From Pelecanus crispus (lineage: Eukaryota; Chordata; Aves; Pelecaniformes; Pelecanidae), in NCBI RefSeq assembly GCF_030463565.1, contig NC_134644.1:132553388-132617387 (forward strand): a DNA stretch of 64,000 nt. Direction: 5' to 3'. Positions 58,901 to 64,000 of the stretch are shown here, in pieces. Below the pieces are notes generated by a model. It was not told where the DNA came from and did not search any database. It saw nothing but the letters and a program-made list of their open reading frames with translations. Position 1 is the stretch's first letter, and every line of letters begins with the position of its first letter. The translations under genes and the position numbers were made by a program.

Positions 58901-61900
58901 GACGCAAAGTCTAAACTAGGACAAAACCCCTCCCATCTGCTTGGTGAAGCATGCTAATTGAAAAAGATGTAAAAATAAAGTCACCCTTCCTCAACAAATT
59001 TTTGAAGGCTGAGTCCATTTCCTCCTGTTTTGCTTTCTTTTTTCTACACCTCTAACCCCCAAAGAAAGAGCAAAACAACTTCTCTTTGAAGGTAATTTCC
59101 AAAAAGGAACTGAACTCAACTCAGGCTAATTCATTCAACCTGCCTGGAAACCTTGGAGCTCCTTTCTCCCGTGAAACCCATAGAAGTCACTGCTGAAGTG
59201 ACAGTCCCTGGCCATGCCCCTGACCCCAGCCTCCCTGCTTGCTGCCTTTCTCACAGCCTACCTGCCTCCCCCTGCCCACTGGTTGTGTCTGCTTGCTGGC
59301 CCACCCAGCCTGGGGTGCAGAAGGCTCAGCAGCAAACAAGCATCATTCTTGTACCAGATGAGAATAAGGGAGTAAGATTTCTTGAGTGAGAGCTAGCACA
59401 CATGCCTGAGAATATTTTCCAATGAATACTTAAATGCTATCTAGCAGATGTTGCTGAACTGTATCTAGTGGCCTGGCAGGTTTGGTAGCCATGGAAAAAG
59501 TCACAGTTATAACTGGCTACAGTATGGCATCTTTGTTCCTGAGTTCAGCAGAGAAACTGAGGCCACAAGGATTTTCCTCATAAAGTCCACCCAGATTAAA
59601 AACAGAACAATCAGCCAAAATGGTGTAGGAAGCTTATTTATTTGGCTTTTAGGTGCTTGATATCTGATTACAGAGCATATGTAAATCTTCCGTATTCCAT
59701 GGCCATTGAAATGTGATTACTTCTTCTTTTATTGCTTCCTTCTCAGATCAATATTTTGCTTGTTTAAAGACAGGAACAACCTGCATAGATAAAGTTCATG
59801 CATAAGGAATTAAAGAAACTGAGTCTGAGATTGTTGTACATGAATGGTGTCCTTGTTATACGTTGTGTTTCGATTTTCTGTCCTATTGTATGTGAAACCT
59901 TTATCTCCCTGCAGAGGGAGTTCATAGTGTGGAAACAGCTAGCTAATGTTTAGCAATTAAAAAACTAATTGCCAGTAAACAGACAGAATTTTGAAAATCA
60001 TAAACAGATACTTAAGCATTTAACTGTTAGCAGAATTGCTTTTCTGGCTAAGCATATAATTCTGTCTGTATTACCTTGTGCCTGAGATCATAAATAACCT
60101 CTCACATCATGCAGTTATTAAATAACTATTATACCATAGCATCTAATACACTTTCAGTAGTAAGTTAAAACTTCCTAATACGTATCATGGAGCTGATGAA
60201 ACATCAATACTAACTACATCATAACTAAAAAAGTCCTTGCAGATAGGTCCCAGGCTCCCAGGGATATCATGACTGCATGCACACAGCTGGCTCTAGTTAC
60301 TTTTCTACTCTTTTTGTGTCTGGTGGGAATTCTTTTGTCAGCTGGACCCCCAAAATTTGGAAAGGAAGAAACATTTCATGAGGCAGAGGAGGTTTTGCCA
60401 TTCATGAAGTATGGGGTAGGTTAGTCTGTAGGTAGACCCTGTATTTCCCTTGTGAAGAAGTTTCTGATCTCAGGCATTGCTTTATCCATGTAGCTAGAAC
60501 CCACACCAACAGTCCCTGACAGACTCCTGCTGGGTTTGACAGGGGAAAACCAGGAGGCCCAGCTGCATACACCAGGTCAAACACAAATTGGAGTGAACAA
60601 CAGCAATCTCAATACAGTTAACAGCATATCAACTTGCAAATTAGAGATTGAGTAAAATATATTTTGTGGGAATAAAAATTGATGGGAAAGCCCCATACCC
60701 TCAACCCATGCAGTGTCTTGCTGAATGCAAAAATCATTATCAGTTTCCTCCTGAAAAGAGGGAAAAAACAAACCAGCAGATTTAGACATATGTATGTATA
60801 CCTGGCTAGAAGCTTCTGAAAAATTTCCCCCAAAGCTTGGCTGAAACCTGCAAAAAACTTTTCTAACCACAAGAAAAACATAAATAAACAAAACCCAGTT
60901 TTGAGTGAAGCAGATACTTCAAATGAAAGTGCTAATTGAATCCCAAACCTGATAAACAGATTGATGGAAACTTTTCAAGTAAGTCTTCTGGTGAGAAAGG
61001 ACTCAGGCAACCCACCAGGGTAGTAGTTTCTCCTTGAACTGCATTGGCCCCAGCTGCAGAGTAACACGTGGCAGGGAAGAGGCAGAAAGCCTGAGGGTTC
61101 CTTACAGGGTGAGAGTGAAAGCAATAAAACATGGAGCCAGACATACTTCACATCTGCGAGACAGCAAGATAAGGGAAGTGTGGTGTCTTATTTCCACCGT
61201 GCACCATACAGTGGATTGACATCTTCCCTGGGTAATATGGATAACACAAGTCTCAGCTCTTTACTAGAAAACTTCAGAGGTTGTAGAGCAGCATCTTGCT
61301 TCTCAGTTTTAGGCAGCTACTTAATCACCATTTAATTATCTGAGGTGGTTGCCAAATGCCTTCTGAGGGATTATTTAGGGAGGTTTTTCTTCCTGGATAT
61401 AGCTTTTATGAAAGCAACATGCATGACTAATTGCAAACTAATAAAAGCTGGGGACTGAAATGAAACTTTATGAAAACGCTGAAGACAATCTTGTATTTTG
61501 GTGTTATTTTTGACACAGTAAATCCTGGGTAAGCAAACATAAAATGAGCTTATATCATCCTGTATATCCTGTATATATATATCCTATATAAGCATTTACT
61601 GCAGTGATGTTGATTATCATGTTTCATTTGCACCGAACTTTCCCATTTGCACTGCATTTTTGCAGAAGGTCCCTCCACATGTTTGTTAGATGGGCAATGC
61701 TCAGAGCTGCAGGCTTGGAACCAGTCTGAGAGAGTGCTCTCCTCCTCTGATGGATGGGCTCCTGCAAGCATCTGCTTTCTGCATTGGCATGCCACAAAAT
61801 GCCAAGGCAAGGCCACACAACAGCTTGAGTTTTGACTTTTAGTTAGTGTCTGGGGCCCAAGCATGTGTGATTATTACCTAGACTGAACAGGTCGATGTTT

Positions 61901-64000
61901 CTGCTCTTGAGGCAAAATGGAAACTCTGCTATAAAGAGAAATCAGTGCTGTTTTGGAGACACAGAGATTAATAGAAATATTATTGCCATTTCTGCTGCTG
62001 TCTAGAAAAAGATGTCTCAGGACCTCCCATTATGACATCCAGACAGCACTGAGGAAAAAGAAATCCCCAGTTTGTATGCAAAGGAGACCGAAGCTGATTT
62101 GATCATTGAAAGAGAAAATACACATGGAGAGGGAGGCAGGGAGCAGTTGGCACTGGAAATGGGAGAGGCAGCCCACAGTCATTGCAGTGCCATATCAGCA
62201 TTGAACACTGTGGTGATGTGGGGGTCAGCCCAAGGTGGCTACTAAGTGTTTACTAAGTGTCTTAGCAGGTTTTCAGTCCCTGTTTCACTCTTAATGCTAC
62301 CTATATTAATTAGTTTAAAGCTAGCTTGGCTATGTCAACAAAGGGACCATCTACAGAAGCAACCGCAGTGTTGATCAACCTGGAATGGGTGTATGGGAGC
62401 TGGAGACCAGATAAGGCTGAGCCTGGCTGAGAAAATGGAGACTAAGATAAGAAAACTAGAAGGTGGGGCCAGGGATGGATGAGATAAGAAATCTGGTGCA
62501 GAGGAGAACAGACTGGAATGGGCAGTGAAGAGATGCTCTCTGATTTGGTGTGATGCAGTAAATGTGTGATGCACGCTGAGCAATGCAGAAAGTACAAAAC
62601 ATGAAGTAATTCCTCTGTCAGCAATCACTGCTCATCCGAGGCACAGAGTACACTTGTGCCCTGTGAAAAGAGCTGTATATGAGCATGTAATGAGAGACAA
62701 TGTCATAAAAAGTGCACAGAAAGAGGCTTCATGAAGGCTGCACAGGGAACATTAATCACAGCCTTTCTTGACTTTGAAGCAGAGTTGCCAACCGCCATGT
62801 CTGTTGTCACAGGTTTTTCTGTGCATGAGATAAGGTCCTGTAGATTGTCAAGTAAAAATACACTGTATGTTTTTGGATGTAAGTGAAAAATTCAGGATTA
62901 GGGAGGATTTCTACATCTTCCATAGCACAGCATGGGAAACCAGCTGTATAACAAGTTTTTGGTTTGTTTAATTTTTTCCTAGAAGAGTCCCATATTGGTA
63001 CCAGCTAGAGGCAGAATGTCAGAAAAAGTGGCTTATTGAATGGGAATAACATAGGGAAATTTGCTAGCGGAATAAAAGCCCCATTGCTCTAGAAGTTGAA
63101 TCTTTTTTCCTCTAAACTTTTTTTTTTTGGGTGGGATGGGTGGGTGGGGGTGGGGTGAATTCTTTATCTTTTCACTTCCTAAAACAGGCATTGTAGTAGA
63201 AAAGATAGAATATGCCTTTCTCATATAACTTTATTTTTAACATGGTGAATTAAATCTGCTGATCAATAGCCCACTGAGTTCAATAGATAGATTTGATCTT
63301 TATCCTTTGGCTGAGGTGCTAAATGCAAACTCCTTTCACTGATATTAGCACAATTAATGCAGATAATCTGCTATCTACTCTCTGATAATCTCTGCTAATC
63401 TAATAATCTATGTGAGAGTAAAACCTGATCTGATATTACACATAACATCAGCAATATGAAGAGGTGTGACATTCAAGTGAAAAATGAGACTGTTTGAATG
63501 CCTTTTTATACCTTGTAGGGAAGTGCAGTATATATAATAAAAAATACTGATTTTCTCTCTACATTTCTAAAACTTCCATGACAGGCAGTGTCATATAAAA
63601 GTTCTGGCCTTTGTCTCCAAGTATTATCTATGTGAAAATTCAACTAAATCTGTTGACATATGAACATCAACAAAACATGACATTACAACTCATTACGTTG
63701 CTAGTTTGCTTTCCAGTATTTTGTGAAAGACCACCCCTGCTGAACACTGGAAGACAGGACCAAACACAGGGCAAGGCAACTCAGTTACAAAGCCCAGTTC
63801 CCTATTGCCACAAGAACCCATCATACATTTGTGAACTTATTTTGCTCCTACTTAAAACTCTCTTGGCCTTCACAAGGCTATGTCAGTACTTCAGGCTGAA
63901 CTAGATGCTGCCAGTCATCCCAGGGAATGGTCCTAGCAAGACCAGCCTTCAGAAATCCCATGCTGTGAAGACCGGGGGAAAGTCTGGAGCAAAGGAGATG

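Larger units (their letters stand above)
50238..64000. other. Gene-poor DNA to the window end; no gene seen
   Basis: I find no coding exon, RNA gene or classifiable transposon in these 13.8 kb. Open frames remain below about 130 codons and lack motifs. Simple sequence is present at 54312-54332 (TGTA units), 55888-55930 (TA-rich), 61558-61590 (TA/TCC) and 63119-63128 (T run). Conserved non-coding elements could exist here but cannot be detected without alignment. Confidence 0.5.

Noticed and set aside
1-64000. CRISPR arrays, tRNA or rRNA genes, operons
   Set aside because: None was seen. The window is vertebrate; simple repeats present are microsatellites, not spaced direct repeats.

Overview
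This is a vertebrate, almost certainly bird, genomic window. The evidence is several CR1 LINE copies with the CR1 3' octamer tail, an ERVL-type solo LTR of a kind I associate with birds, introns with GT/AG borders, and one vertebrate gene with CpG-island promoter. No prokaryotic features are present.

Host gene: the left 25 kb is one gene on the minus strand, BPNT2 (formerly IMPAD1), the Golgi-resident 3'-phosphoadenosine 5'-phosphate phosphatase. All five coding exons are present with consensus splice sites and matching phases (25343-24957, 13692-13533, 12609-12514, 10677-10516, 9073-8802), giving 358 codons plus TAA. Exon 1 lies in a CpG island. A long 3' UTR may run to tandem poly(A) signals near 2.8 kb and would contain an antisense CR1 fragment.

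Transposon zone, 26-45 kb: upstream of BPNT2 lie (1) a 117-bp tandem duplication; (2) an 8.1-kb gammaretrovirus-like provirus on the plus strand (26979-35109), head-to-head with BPNT2, with broken gag and pol, an almost open env, a 3' LTR, and an anomalous 5' LTR followed by about 0.7 kb of very CpG-rich DNA; (3) short CR1 tails; (4) an ERVL-type solo LTR (37841-38412) with a 5-bp target duplication; (5) a near-full-length CR1 on the minus strand (about 40292-44715) with open ORF1 and ORF2 broken by two apparent 1-bp deletions.

Right part, 45-64 kb: no gene was recognised. The one coding remnant (about 49697-50166) resembles the C-terminal restriction-like endonuclease domain of R2-type LINEs and is followed by a short TCTA repeat. 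The rest is AT-rich, apparently intergenic DNA with simple repeats.

The most interesting observations are the provirus's gag-pro junction (in-frame UGA, CGG context, hairpin after 7 nt), its env ORF stopped just before the membrane anchor, the asymmetric LTRs next to the BPNT2 CpG island, and the RLE-type LINE fossil. All identifications come from reading motifs by eye; no database search was run.
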